Assembly (NCBI GenBank): GCA_003535395.1 | Contig: DOHE01000086.1 | Span: 1-12,129 of the forward strand | Origin: Clostridiales bacterium | GTDB taxonomy: Bacteria > Bacillota > Clostridia > UBA8921 | DNA: 12,129 nucleotides | Reading direction: 5' to 3' | Shown here: one piece after another, positions 6,503-12,129 of the stretch | How positions within the stretch are numbered: the first letter of the stretch is position 1 | Layout of the letters: each line of letters starts with the position of its first letter | Program-made: the position numbers and the translations under genes | Notes under the pieces: generated by a model | Seen by the model: only the letters and a program-made list of their open reading frames with translations | Databases searched by the model: none | What the model was told of the DNA's origin: nothing

Positions 6503-6531
6503 ATTCTATTACAGTCTGCTTCTCTTTTCAA
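6503..6531 (-). promoter_or_regulatory. Sigma-A promoter of the ireB operon
   Basis: On the minus strand TTGAAA (6526-6531), a 17-base spacer and TAGAAT (6503-6508). It lies in the 144-base gap between mtaB and ireB, with an expected leader of about 80 bases. No terminator hairpin was seen after mtaB, so read-through from mtaB may add to it. Confidence 0.7.
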
Positions 6532-6561
6532 TCATTTTCCTCATCTTCCCATTGGCATTAT

Positions 6562-7857
6562 TCATGCAAGCTCCCCTTCCAACCCGTCAGAAGACGCAGA
6601 AGTGATGAGGACCCTGCGGATCTGACCCTGAAGTCTCTCTTCTCCGGTGACATGTCCGACAGTTACGCGCACATATTGGGGCGTCAATCCTTCCAGTTCC
6701 GTTTCAAAAAGCACTTCGTTCATTTTTCCAATAAAACGGCAATGATATGCCTTCGACTGGATGCGGTCCAGTTCCAGGTAAGCACGGCTCCGCCTGGCTT
6801 TCTCATTCTCCGGGACCGGATCTGTCATCCGGGCTGCCCGGGTCCCCTTCCGTGGCGAGTATGGAAATATATGGGTTTTTGCGAATTGCATGCTTTCAAC
6901 AAAATTATAGGAGGCAAGAAATTCTTCCCCGGTTTCGCCGGGAAACCCCGCCATAATGTCTGTGGTGATCGATGCTTCCGGAAATGCGACCCGCAACCGC
7001 TCTACACTGTGTCGGTAATCCTGTGATCGGTAGTGTCGGTTCATCCTCTCCAGAACGGAGTCACAACCGCTTTGGAGGGAAAGATGAAAATGCGGGCAAA
7101 TTTTCGGGCTGCCGGCAATTTTTCTGACAAAGGTTTCATCTGCAAACTCCGGATCCAGCGAACCCATCCTCACCCGTTCGATCCCCGGCACATCCGTCAC
7201 TTTGGCCGCCAGATCCCCCAGCAAAATCTCTTTATTCAGATCCAACCCATAGGATGAAAGATGGATCCCGGTCAGAACGATCTCCTTAAACCCCCGTTCA
7301 GCCATGGCTTCCGCTTCCTTAAGCACCTGGCTGACCGGCCTGCTGCGTGACGGTCCCCGGGCAAACGGTATGATGCAGTACGAACAAAACCGGCTGCATC
7401 CGTCCTGCACCTTGATGACGGCGCGTGTACGGTCCTCCATAATGTCTGCATGCATTATCTCGTAATCGTGGTCCTGCATGATATTTTTCACCTGCTGCCG
7501 CTCAATGGAGTTTTCCCCACTCAGCATCTGCATGACCTGGGCCGGGATCCTGGATTTCCCTGCCGTTCCGACGATGAGGTCCACTTCCGCCAGGGATGCA
7601 AGATCACCCGGTGCTGTCTGTGCGTAGCAGCCCGCTGCAACCACCAGCGCCTTCGGGTTTTGTTTTTTTGCCCTCTGGATGGCCTGCCTTGATTTTTTGT
7701 CCCCGGCAGATGTGACGGTGCATGTATTCACTACATAAACATCTGCCACTTCCTCAAATCCGACGATCTGAAAGCCTTCCCGGACAAACCCGGACTTAAT
7801 GGCTTCTGTTTCATATGCATTCACTTTACATCCCAGTGTGTGAAATGCTGCCCGCAT
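6562..7857 (-). CDS. mtaB: tRNA t6A37 methylthiotransferase MtaB
   Basis: 431 residues. Converts N6-threonylcarbamoyladenosine at position 37 of ANN-decoding tRNAs to its 2-methylthio form. The N-terminal methylthiotransferase domain holds Cys10 (TLGCKVNAYE), Cys46 (VNTCTVT) and Cys77 (AAGCYAQ) for the auxiliary cluster. The radical SAM motif is CSRFCSYC (Cys154, 158, 161), followed by IPFARGPSRSRP. A TRAM-type domain closes the protein. TLGCKVNAYE distinguishes MtaB from MiaB and RimO. I chose ATG 7857 because GGAGG (7866-7870) precedes it by 8 bases; an in-frame GTG ten codons upstream would place that site inside the gene. No clear promoter was found in the 184-base divergent gap shared with the HPr-like gene. 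Confidence 0.94.
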   Translation of the reverse strand: MRAAFHTLGCKVNAYETEAIKSGFVREGFQIVGFEEVADVYVVNTCTVTSAGDKKSRQAIQRAKKQNPKALVVAAGCYAQTAPGDLASLAEVDLIVGTAGKSRIPAQVMQMLSGENSIERQQVKNIMQDHDYEIMHADIMEDRTRAVIKVQDGCSRFCSYCIIPFARGPSRSRPVSQVLKEAEAMAERGFKEIVLTGIHLSSYGLDLNKEILLGDLAAKVTDVPGIERVRMGSLDPEFADETFVRKIAGSPKICPHFHLSLQSGCDSVLERMNRHYRSQDYRHSVERLRVAFPEASITTDIMAGFPGETGEEFLASYNFVESMQFAKTHIFPYSPRKGTRAARMTDPVPENEKARRSRAYLELDRIQSKAYHCRFIGKMNEVLFETELEGLTPQYVRVTVGHVTGEERLQGQIRRVLITSASSDGLEGELA

Positions 7858-7904
7858 TGGTTTCGCCTCCGCCGGTAATGGTATCACAATTTTTTGATCT
7901 TCGC

Positions 7905-7975
7905 ATCATTATCATCGGTAATTATCAGTAATGATTTGATTGGGTCACGGAATTCTGTCATGTGATTCTGTCATG
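7905..7975. repeat. Small repeats in the mtaB / HPr-like divergent region
   Basis: ATTCTGTCATG occurs twice with a 13-base period (7952-7962, 7965-7975), directly upstream of the -35 of the HPr-like promoter. Further left, ATCATTA (7905-7911) and TAATGAT (7929-7935) form a spaced inverted repeat, and ATTATCA is repeated with a 12-base period (7909-7915, 7921-7927). They may be binding sites for regulators of either gene; none matches a consensus I recognise. Confidence 0.45.
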
Positions 7976-7981
7976 GAATGA

Positions 7982-8010
7982 TTGACTGCAGGCTGGAAAA
8001 ATTATATAGT
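7982..8010 (+). promoter_or_regulatory. Sigma-A promoter of the HPr-like gene
   Basis: TTGACT (7982-7987), a 17-base spacer and TATAGT (8005-8010). The start is expected near 8017, giving a leader of about 25 bases before the ATG at 8042. Confidence 0.75.
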
Positions 8011-8012
8011 AA

Positions 8013-8026
8013 TATCAACGTTGATA
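8013..8026. promoter_or_regulatory. Operator-like palindrome at the HPr-like promoter
   Basis: TATCAACGTTGATA is a perfect 14-bp palindrome that begins 2 bases after the -10 and covers the expected transcription start. The CG-centred CAACGTTG resembles LacI/GalR-family half-site geometry. Repression is inferred from position only. Confidence 0.55.
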
Positions 8027-8041
8027 CGAGGGGGTAGTGAT

Positions 8042-8281
8042 ATGAAAAGTTTTACCATCCAGTTGAAGTCTATTAATGAAGTGAAGGATTTTGTAAATAC
8101 CGTAAACCGGTTTGACTGCGATATCGATCTCATATCCGGTCGTTATGTGGTGGATGCCAAGTCCATCATGGGAATATTCAGCCTGGATCTCAGCAAGCCC
8201 ATCCGTATGGAGATCCATGCGGACAACTGCTCAGAAACCGAAGAGGCGCTAAGCAAATCCATCAGCCGCTTCCTGGTGTGA
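8042..8281 (+). CDS. HPr-like protein lacking the active-site His (Crh-like)
   Basis: 79 residues, the usual HPr size. The second half fits HPr well: SGRYVVDAKSIMGIFSLDL aligns with the region around the regulatory serine, so Ser41 corresponds to Ser46, the target of HPr kinase. In the first half the GIHARPA motif is absent: the phospho-accepting His15 position reads Asn12 (KSINEVKD) and the neighbouring Arg is also lost. It therefore should not carry phosphate from enzyme I to sugar permeases. B. subtilis Crh likewise lacks the His and works only through the serine as a CcpA co-regulator; a similar regulatory role is inferred. GAGGGGG lies 7 bases before the ATG; an in-frame TTG at 7982 lies inside the promoter and is not the start. 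The gene stands alone, with its own promoter and terminator. Confidence 0.82.
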   Translation: MKSFTIQLKSINEVKDFVNTVNRFDCDIDLISGRYVVDAKSIMGIFSLDLSKPIRMEIHADNCSETEEALSKSISRFLV

Positions 8282-8345
8282 TCCGGTCTGGATAATAATC
8301 CGGTCTGGATAATAATCCGGTCTGGATAATAATCCGGTTTGAATA
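8281..8345 (+). repeat. 17-bp tandem repeat, 3.8 copies, after the HPr-like gene
   Basis: Three perfect copies of ATCCGGTCTGGATAATA (8281-8297, 8298-8314, 8315-8331) and a diverged 14-base fourth. Each contains a short ATCC/GGAT stem. It fills the gap between the stop codon and the terminator and would be in the 3' untranslated region. Units are not multiples of three and no frame is used. Confidence 0.9.
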
Positions 8346-8359
8346 CTTCAAGATGTGAC

Positions 8360-10369
8360 CTAAACGGTTCCTTTCGGGAACCGTTTCTTTTTGCCGCGTG
8401 CGGTATGTGCACGTGCCGGGCCTTTGTTTAAGGGCTTCTTTTCCTGTACCCATTCGAAATCGATGCGTTTTGATGCTGTATCTGCCTTGACCAGCTTCAC
8501 TTTCAGGGAATCCCCGATTTTGAGGGCGATCCTGCCTTTGCGGCCAGTCATGGTGTAGCTTTCCGGATGAAACCGGATATCCGGTCCCAGAGATTCCGAC
8601 TTGATCAGGCCTTCCACTGTATTGTCCAGTTCAACATAAATCCCGAAATCCGTCAAACCGGAGATCACGGCATCAAACTCCTGTTCTTCCTTCCCCTGCA
8701 TGAATTCGACCTTGCGCAGCTGATCCACTTCGCGCTCTGCATCTGTTGCAACCTGCTCCCGGAGCGAACAGTGAGCTGCGATTTCTCCAAGATCCCATCC
8801 CCCAACAGTTTTCTGCGCAGATCCGATCCCCAGCGCCTGTTTTAGCAGCCTGTGCACCACCAGGTCAGGATACCTTCGGATGGGGGATGTAAAGTGGCAG
8901 TAGGCACGGGATGCCAGTCCGAAATGGCCGGTTTGGGTGTTGGCATATCTTGCCCTGGGCAGGGATCTTAAGGCCAGCATTTTCAAAAGTTTTTCGTGGG
9001 GGGTTCCCTGTATCTCTCCCATGAGATCCCGAAGATGCGCCGACTTGAGCGGACGCACCGGACGGAAGTGGAATCCGAGCAGACGGCATACTTTTGCAAG
9101 CTCCTTCATTTTTTCTTCATCAGGGTCTTCATGGATCCGGTACAGAAAGGGCAACCCCAGCCTGTAAAAATGTTCAGCCACGGTTTCGTTGCACAGCAGC
9201 ATAAATTCCTCAATGAGCTTTTCTGCAACCGTGCGTTCTTTTCTGTAAACATCCGTGACACGCCCCTGTTCGTCGATAACGATTCCGCATTCTGGAAAAT
9301 CGAAATCCACTGAACCGCGGGAAATGCGCTTTTGATACAAAAGCGACGCCAGTTCCGCCATGATCCTGAAATCGGAAACCAAATCCTCTCCATAATCCGT
9401 CATCAAAACTGGATCTTCATGCTCAAGGATCCTGTAAACATGCGAATAATAAGCCCTTTTCGCCACATGAATCCTGCTTTCAAAAATTTCCCGGTCAGTC
9501 ACATCGCCTTCCGGGGAGATATCCATCATTACACTGAACGCCAACCGGTCCTGTCCCGCGTTCAAACTGCACGATCCATTGGATAATGCTGCCGGCAGCA
9601 TGGGTGAAACCAAATCCGGAAAATACACACTGGTTCCCCGGCGATAGGCCTCCAAATCCAGCGGGCTGCCGGGCTCCACGTATACGGATACATCCGCAAT
9701 GTGCACCCCCAGCCGGTATCCTCCCCCCGGACGGCGGCGGATGGATATTGCATCGTCCAGATCCCGGGCATCCTCCCCATCGATGGTGACGATACGCAGA
9801 TCCCGAAGGTCTCTTCTGCCTTTCTCCAGATCGTGCGGAAATGGCACATCGGAAAGCCTGTCTGCCTCCTCCTCCAATGCCCGGGAAAACATCCGGTCAA
9901 TACCGCAGCGGCTCATGACGGCATACATTTCCGTCCTGGGATCCCGGGGATCTCCAAGTATTTCCGCGATCTTGCCGATCAGCGGCCTGCCCCGTCCGTC
10001 ATGCCAGCGTGTGACCTGAGCAACTGCCTTGAAACCTTCCAGTTTCTCATCCACCTCACTGCCGGGCAGCATCACCGATTCCGTCAGTCTCCGGTCATCG
10101 GGGACCACCTGCCAGCTTCCCTGGTATTTTTGCAAAATCCCGGTGATCCGCTGATTGGCCCGGACCAGGATCTCCTCCACATATCCGCTTCTGCTGAATC
10201 GGTAATCATTTTGTTTGATCCTTACCCGGACCCGGTCCCGGTGCATAGCACCCCCTAAATCCTCCGGAGCGATATATATATCACTGCCCGGGTCATTATC
10301 CAGTACAACGAAGGCGAATCCCCGAGGATTTCCGGACAAAACACCCGTCAGCCCCTGCTTGTTCTTCAA
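8360..10369 (-). CDS. rnr: Ribonuclease R (RNB-family 3'-5' exoribonuclease)
   Basis: 669 residues. Degrades structured RNA from the 3' end. Order: an N-terminal cold-shock/OB domain (GLTGVLSGNPRGFAFVVLDN, then DIYIAPEDLGGAMHRDRV), a second OB segment, the RNB catalytic domain with its Asp cluster in DGEDARDLDDAIS (about 196-208), HFTSPIRRYPDLVVHRLL, an S1 domain from about 560 (FDAVISGLTDFGIYVELDN) and a Lys/Arg-rich tail. It lacks the N-terminal winged helix of many RNase R proteins and is about 100 residues shorter than the B. subtilis enzyme. The reading frame has ATG at 10402, but that directly follows the terminator T-run and has no ribosome site. AGAGGTGG (10376-10383) lies 6 bases before TTG 10369, so I chose TTG. 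smpB, a frequent neighbour, is not downstream here. The gene is convergent with the HPr-like gene. Confidence 0.92.
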   Translation of the reverse strand: MKNKQGLTGVLSGNPRGFAFVVLDNDPGSDIYIAPEDLGGAMHRDRVRVRIKQNDYRFSRSGYVEEILVRANQRITGILQKYQGSWQVVPDDRRLTESVMLPGSEVDEKLEGFKAVAQVTRWHDGRGRPLIGKIAEILGDPRDPRTEMYAVMSRCGIDRMFSRALEEEADRLSDVPFPHDLEKGRRDLRDLRIVTIDGEDARDLDDAISIRRRPGGGYRLGVHIADVSVYVEPGSPLDLEAYRRGTSVYFPDLVSPMLPAALSNGSCSLNAGQDRLAFSVMMDISPEGDVTDREIFESRIHVAKRAYYSHVYRILEHEDPVLMTDYGEDLVSDFRIMAELASLLYQKRISRGSVDFDFPECGIVIDEQGRVTDVYRKERTVAEKLIEEFMLLCNETVAEHFYRLGLPFLYRIHEDPDEEKMKELAKVCRLLGFHFRPVRPLKSAHLRDLMGEIQGTPHEKLLKMLALRSLPRARYANTQTGHFGLASRAYCHFTSPIRRYPDLVVHRLLKQALGIGSAQKTVGGWDLGEIAAHCSLREQVATDAEREVDQLRKVEFMQGKEEQEFDAVISGLTDFGIYVELDNTVEGLIKSESLGPDIRFHPESYTMTGRKGRIALKIGDSLKVKLVKADTASKRIDFEWVQEKKPLNKGPARAHTARGKKKRFPKGTV
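8362..8392 (+). terminator. Intrinsic terminator of the HPr-like gene, inside the rnr 3' coding end
   Basis: Perfect 10-bp stem AAACGGTTCC (8362-8371) / GGAACCGTTT (8377-8386), loop TTTCG, followed by CTTTTT on the plus strand. It lies wholly within the last codons and stop of rnr on the other strand. There is no T-run after it in the rnr direction, so it should act mainly on HPr-like transcripts. Confidence 0.85.
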
Positions 10370-10402
10370 TACTTTCCACCTCTTTCCATTCAGTCCCTGC
10401 AT

Positions 10403-10440
10403 AAAAACAAAAAGCCGGGGGATCTGAATTCACCCCCGGC
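10403..10440 (-). terminator. Intrinsic terminator between secG and rnr
   Basis: On the minus strand an 8-bp GCCGGGGG/CCCCCGGC stem (10414-10421, 10433-10440) with an 11-base loop, then TTTTTGTTTTT (10403-10413). It lies 16 bases after the secG stop and 33 bases before the chosen rnr start. It would reduce transcription into rnr, and there is no room for a promoter after it. Confidence 0.88.
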
Positions 10441-10456
10441 CGATGATGCTGTTTTT

Positions 10457-10708
10457 CTATCCGACCCTGCTGATCAAGTGCTGCAGAGCCAGCGAGGTGA
10501 TAAGAAAAAATATGGCGGCCACGGTCGTATACTTGCTGAGTATCGCATCGATGGTCTTCGCCTTGTTCTTCCCAAAAAAGGTTTCCGCTCCCCCTGCAAT
10601 GGCTCCTGACAGGCCGGCTTGCTTCCCCGACTGCAGCAGCACGATAATAATGATGGATATACAAAACAAAATATGCAGGGCAGTCACAATATAGCGTAAG
10701 ATTCCCAA
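10457..10708 (-). CDS. secG: Preprotein translocase subunit SecG
   Basis: 83 residues, the usual SecG size. Part of the SecYEG channel in the cytoplasmic membrane. Two membrane helices (roughly 6-26 and 58-78) flank the signature QSGKQAGLSGAIAGGAETFF followed by GKNKAKTIDAILSK. The frame is open to a GTG at 10717, but the ribosome site AGGAGG (10717-10722) overlaps that codon, so it cannot be the start. TTG 10708 is 8 bases from the site and preferred; TTG 10711 (5 bases) is the alternative. It lies 33 bases after the mutase-kinase fusion gene, probably in the same operon, and is followed by a terminator. Confidence 0.93.
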   Translation of the reverse strand: MGILRYIVTALHILFCISIIIIVLLQSGKQAGLSGAIAGGAETFFGKNKAKTIDAILSKYTTVAAIFFLITSLALQHLISRVG

Positions 10709-10741
10709 CAAAAGCACCTCCTGAGATCAGGAAAAATCTTA

Positions 10742-11527
10742 TCATACAGCCATACCGATTGCAAGGATTATTTTCTTCGCCACTTCGTCAGGGTCTCCGG
10801 TATTTTCAACTTCCACATCCTGGTATTGCCGATACAGAGGCAACCGCTCCCGGTTAAGCTTTTTCAGGGCTTCCGCCGTCAAAGCCAGAGGCCTGCTGTC
10901 CCCGTCAAGTGCCCGGATCATGGCTTCCATGGGGCGATGGATCCACACGATCCTGCTTTCCGGGGTCTTTAGCTTAGCCATGTTTTCTTTCGACAACACA
11001 ACTCCGCCCCCGGTGGCGATGACGCATCGGGATGCAGTGGACACAGCCCGGACAACACTGGATTCCAGAGATCTGAATTCCTGTTCGCCCCGGGTCCTGA
11101 ATATCTCCGGGATCTTGGTCCCCGCCAAGGACTCGATAAGTGCATCTGTATCGAGAAACCCCATACCTGCGATCCGCGCAAGCCTTTTCCCTAAAGTAGA
11201 TTTCCCGGATGTGGGCATGCCGATCAATACGATGCGCTCGATTTTCCGCGGGAAGGCCTGGGTTTCTGATTGCTGCAGCTGCCGGCTCAAGTGCATCAGG
11301 TTCTGAAAAAATTTTTTCAGCGGATCCGCCAAAGTTGCGTCAGACAGGCACCGGACCCGGTTCCGGATGACCTCTTCCTCGCGGGAAATGTCCAGCACCG
11401 GCATTTTATGTGTTTGCTTGTATTCTCCCACTTTACGGACTGTTTGCATGCGCAGTTCAAACAACCGGATCAGCTCTGCATCAATCCGGTCAATTTCCAG
11501 TCGCAGGGCTTTTATATCCACTGTCAC
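10742..11527 (-). CDS. aroK: Chorismate mutase - shikimate kinase fusion protein
   Basis: 261 residues with two domains. Residues 1-90 are an AroQ-type chorismate mutase (chorismate to prephenate): LRLEIDRIDAELIRLFELRM, EYKQTHKMPVLDISREEEVI, with the Arg, Lys, Asp and Glu positions of the active site present. Residues 97-261 are shikimate kinase (shikimate to shikimate 3-phosphate): P-loop GMPTSGKSTLGKRLA, LDTDALIE, FRTRGEQEFRSLE, ATGGGVV and GDSRPLA. One polypeptide thus serves two steps of aromatic synthesis, flanking the AroC reaction. The start is GTG 11527, with AGGGGGGG (11533-11540) 5 bases before it; GTG 11521 is possible. It overlaps the aroC 3' end by 38 bases, so expression is coupled to chorismate synthase. 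Confidence 0.92.
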   Translation of the reverse strand: MTVDIKALRLEIDRIDAELIRLFELRMQTVRKVGEYKQTHKMPVLDISREEEVIRNRVRCLSDATLADPLKKFFQNLMHLSRQLQQSETQAFPRKIERIVLIGMPTSGKSTLGKRLARIAGMGFLDTDALIESLAGTKIPEIFRTRGEQEFRSLESSVVRAVSTASRCVIATGGGVVLSKENMAKLKTPESRIVWIHRPMEAMIRALDGDSRPLALTAEALKKLNRERLPLYRQYQDVEVENTGDPDEVAKKIILAIGMAV

Positions 11528-12129
11528 ACTGTCCCCCCCTTGCCAGAGCGATTTCCAAAAGGCCCAGCGCCATCACCGATTCAACTACGGGAACCGCCCG
11601 GACAACGATACACGGATCGTGCCTTCCTGAGATCTGTGCCTGTTCTTCTTCCAGCCCCTGATCCGTCAAACGCACGGTTTGCTGTTTCAAAAAGATGGAC
11701 GGGGTCGGACGGACAGCGACCCGCATGACGACGGGCATGCCGTTGGTGATCCCACCTTGGATCCCGCCGCTGTGGTTGGTCTCCATCACCACTTTGCCCT
11801 GTTCAAGACGCATGGCATCATTGGCCATGGACCCAGGCATGCGCGTTATTTCAAATCCCGATCCGAATTCCACTCCCTTGACTCCCGGAATGGAAAAAAG
11901 CAGGCTTGAGAGTACAGATTCCACGGATTCAAAAAATGGCTCGCCCAAACCGGCAGGGCAGCCCGTCGCATAAGCTTCGATGATGCCTCCTATGGAATCT
12001 CCCCCTTTGCGGTGATTAAAAATTTCCTGCTGCATCGCTTCGCCGGCTGCTGCATCCAAAGTGGGAAACGGCATCTTTTTTAGTGTCTTAAGCTGCGCAT
12101 CGTCCGGTATCAGCAGCGTTCGTTCCGAC
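11490..12129 (-). CDS. aroC: Chorismate synthase (partial, N-terminus outside window)
   Basis: 212 C-terminal residues are visible; the first full codon is at 12128. Converts 5-enolpyruvylshikimate 3-phosphate to chorismate with reduced FMN. Family text: ETNHSGGIQGGITNGMPVV, MRVAVRPTPSI and the signature GRHDPCIVVRAVPVVES. The end, after LLEIALARGG, reads through the start of the fusion gene and stops at 11490, giving a 38-base overlap and a short polar tail. It is the first visible gene of the run aroC, mutase-kinase, secG. Confidence 0.95.
   Translation of the reverse strand, partial: SERTLLIPDDAQLKTLKKMPFPTLDAAAGEAMQQEIFNHRKGGDSIGGIIEAYATGCPAGLGEPFFESVESVLSSLLFSIPGVKGVEFGSGFEITRMPGSMANDAMRLEQGKVVMETNHSGGIQGGITNGMPVVMRVAVRPTPSIFLKQQTVRLTDQGLEEEQAQISGRHDPCIVVRAVPVVESVMALGLLEIALARGGQCDSGYKSPATGN

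Noticed and set aside
7858..7887. Upstream GTG start for mtaB
   Set aside because: GGAGG would be inside the gene; ATG 7857 has that site at 8 bases and fits the family N-terminus.
7858..7981. A sigma-A promoter for mtaB on the minus strand
   Set aside because: Several GATAAT/TATAAT-like elements occur, but none has an acceptable -35 at 16-18 bases, so no call is made.
7982..8041. Longer HPr-like protein starting at TTG 7982
   Set aside because: This TTG is the -35 element of the promoter; ATG 8042 has a strong ribosome site and fits the HPr fold start.
8281..8345. CRISPR-like array
   Set aside because: The 17-base units are directly adjacent with no spacers and no cas genes are near; it is a simple tandem repeat.
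9586..10258. Long plus-strand open frames opposite rnr
   Set aside because: They are antisense shadows of a clearly conserved gene, with no ribosome site or recognisable domain.
10370..10402. ATG 10402 as rnr start
   Set aside because: It directly follows the terminator T-run and has no Shine-Dalgarno; TTG 10369 has AGAGGTGG at 6 bases.

Overview
The window looks like chromosomal DNA from a Gram-positive anaerobe of the Clostridia. The evidence is the IreB (UPF0297) / RuvX / DUF1292 (UPF0473) gene set, a SecG of the Firmicutes type, an HPr-like protein, consensus sigma-A promoters, strong Shine-Dalgarno sites, frequent GTG/TTG starts and a ferredoxin-type aldo/keto reductase. I see no insertion sequence, prophage, CRISPR array, rRNA or tRNA. 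The species cannot be fixed from the sequence.

Left part (1-3317). A PP2C-fold protein runs leftward off the window and has lost most of its metal-binding acid motifs, so it is probably a pseudophosphatase with a membrane anchor. It is divergent from a two-gene rightward operon: a radical SAM protein with a C-terminal helix-hairpin-helix (TIGR03916-like) and its usual partner, a DUF4130/TIGR03915 protein. This pair is predicted to act in DNA modification or repair, but to my knowledge its reaction has not been described. Two overlapping LexA/DinR-type boxes sit against the -35 of a near-consensus promoter in front of the pair, so it is probably part of the SOS response. This is the most interesting system in the window.

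Middle part (3318-7857, all leftward). In transcription order: mtaB (tRNA t6A37 methylthiotransferase); then, from a sigma-A promoter in the gap after mtaB, ireB, an aldo/keto reductase with two [4Fe-4S] motifs, ruvX, a DUF1292 protein with a very long Asp/Glu tail, and a PHP phosphoesterase of the TrpH/RNase AM type. ireB and the reductase overlap, ruvX and the DUF1292 gene overlap, and the other gaps are short, so ireB to the phosphoesterase is probably one operon with translational coupling. The operon converges on the radical SAM pair, with a shared hairpin between them.

Right part (7858-12129). A small HPr-like gene that keeps the regulatory Ser but lacks the active-site His faces right. 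It has a strong promoter and a 14-bp perfect palindrome at the expected transcription start. After it come a 17-bp tandem repeat and a terminator hairpin that lies inside the last codons of the convergent rnr (RNase R). Leftward from the right edge run aroC (partial), a chorismate mutase-shikimate kinase fusion, secG, an intrinsic terminator, and then rnr. This order links aromatic amino acid synthesis, protein export and RNA turnover in one direction of transcription.

Several starts had to be set from ribosome binding sites rather than the longest reading frame. GTG or TTG starts are inferred for the radical SAM gene, the phosphoesterase, ruvX, rnr, secG and the mutase-kinase fusion.
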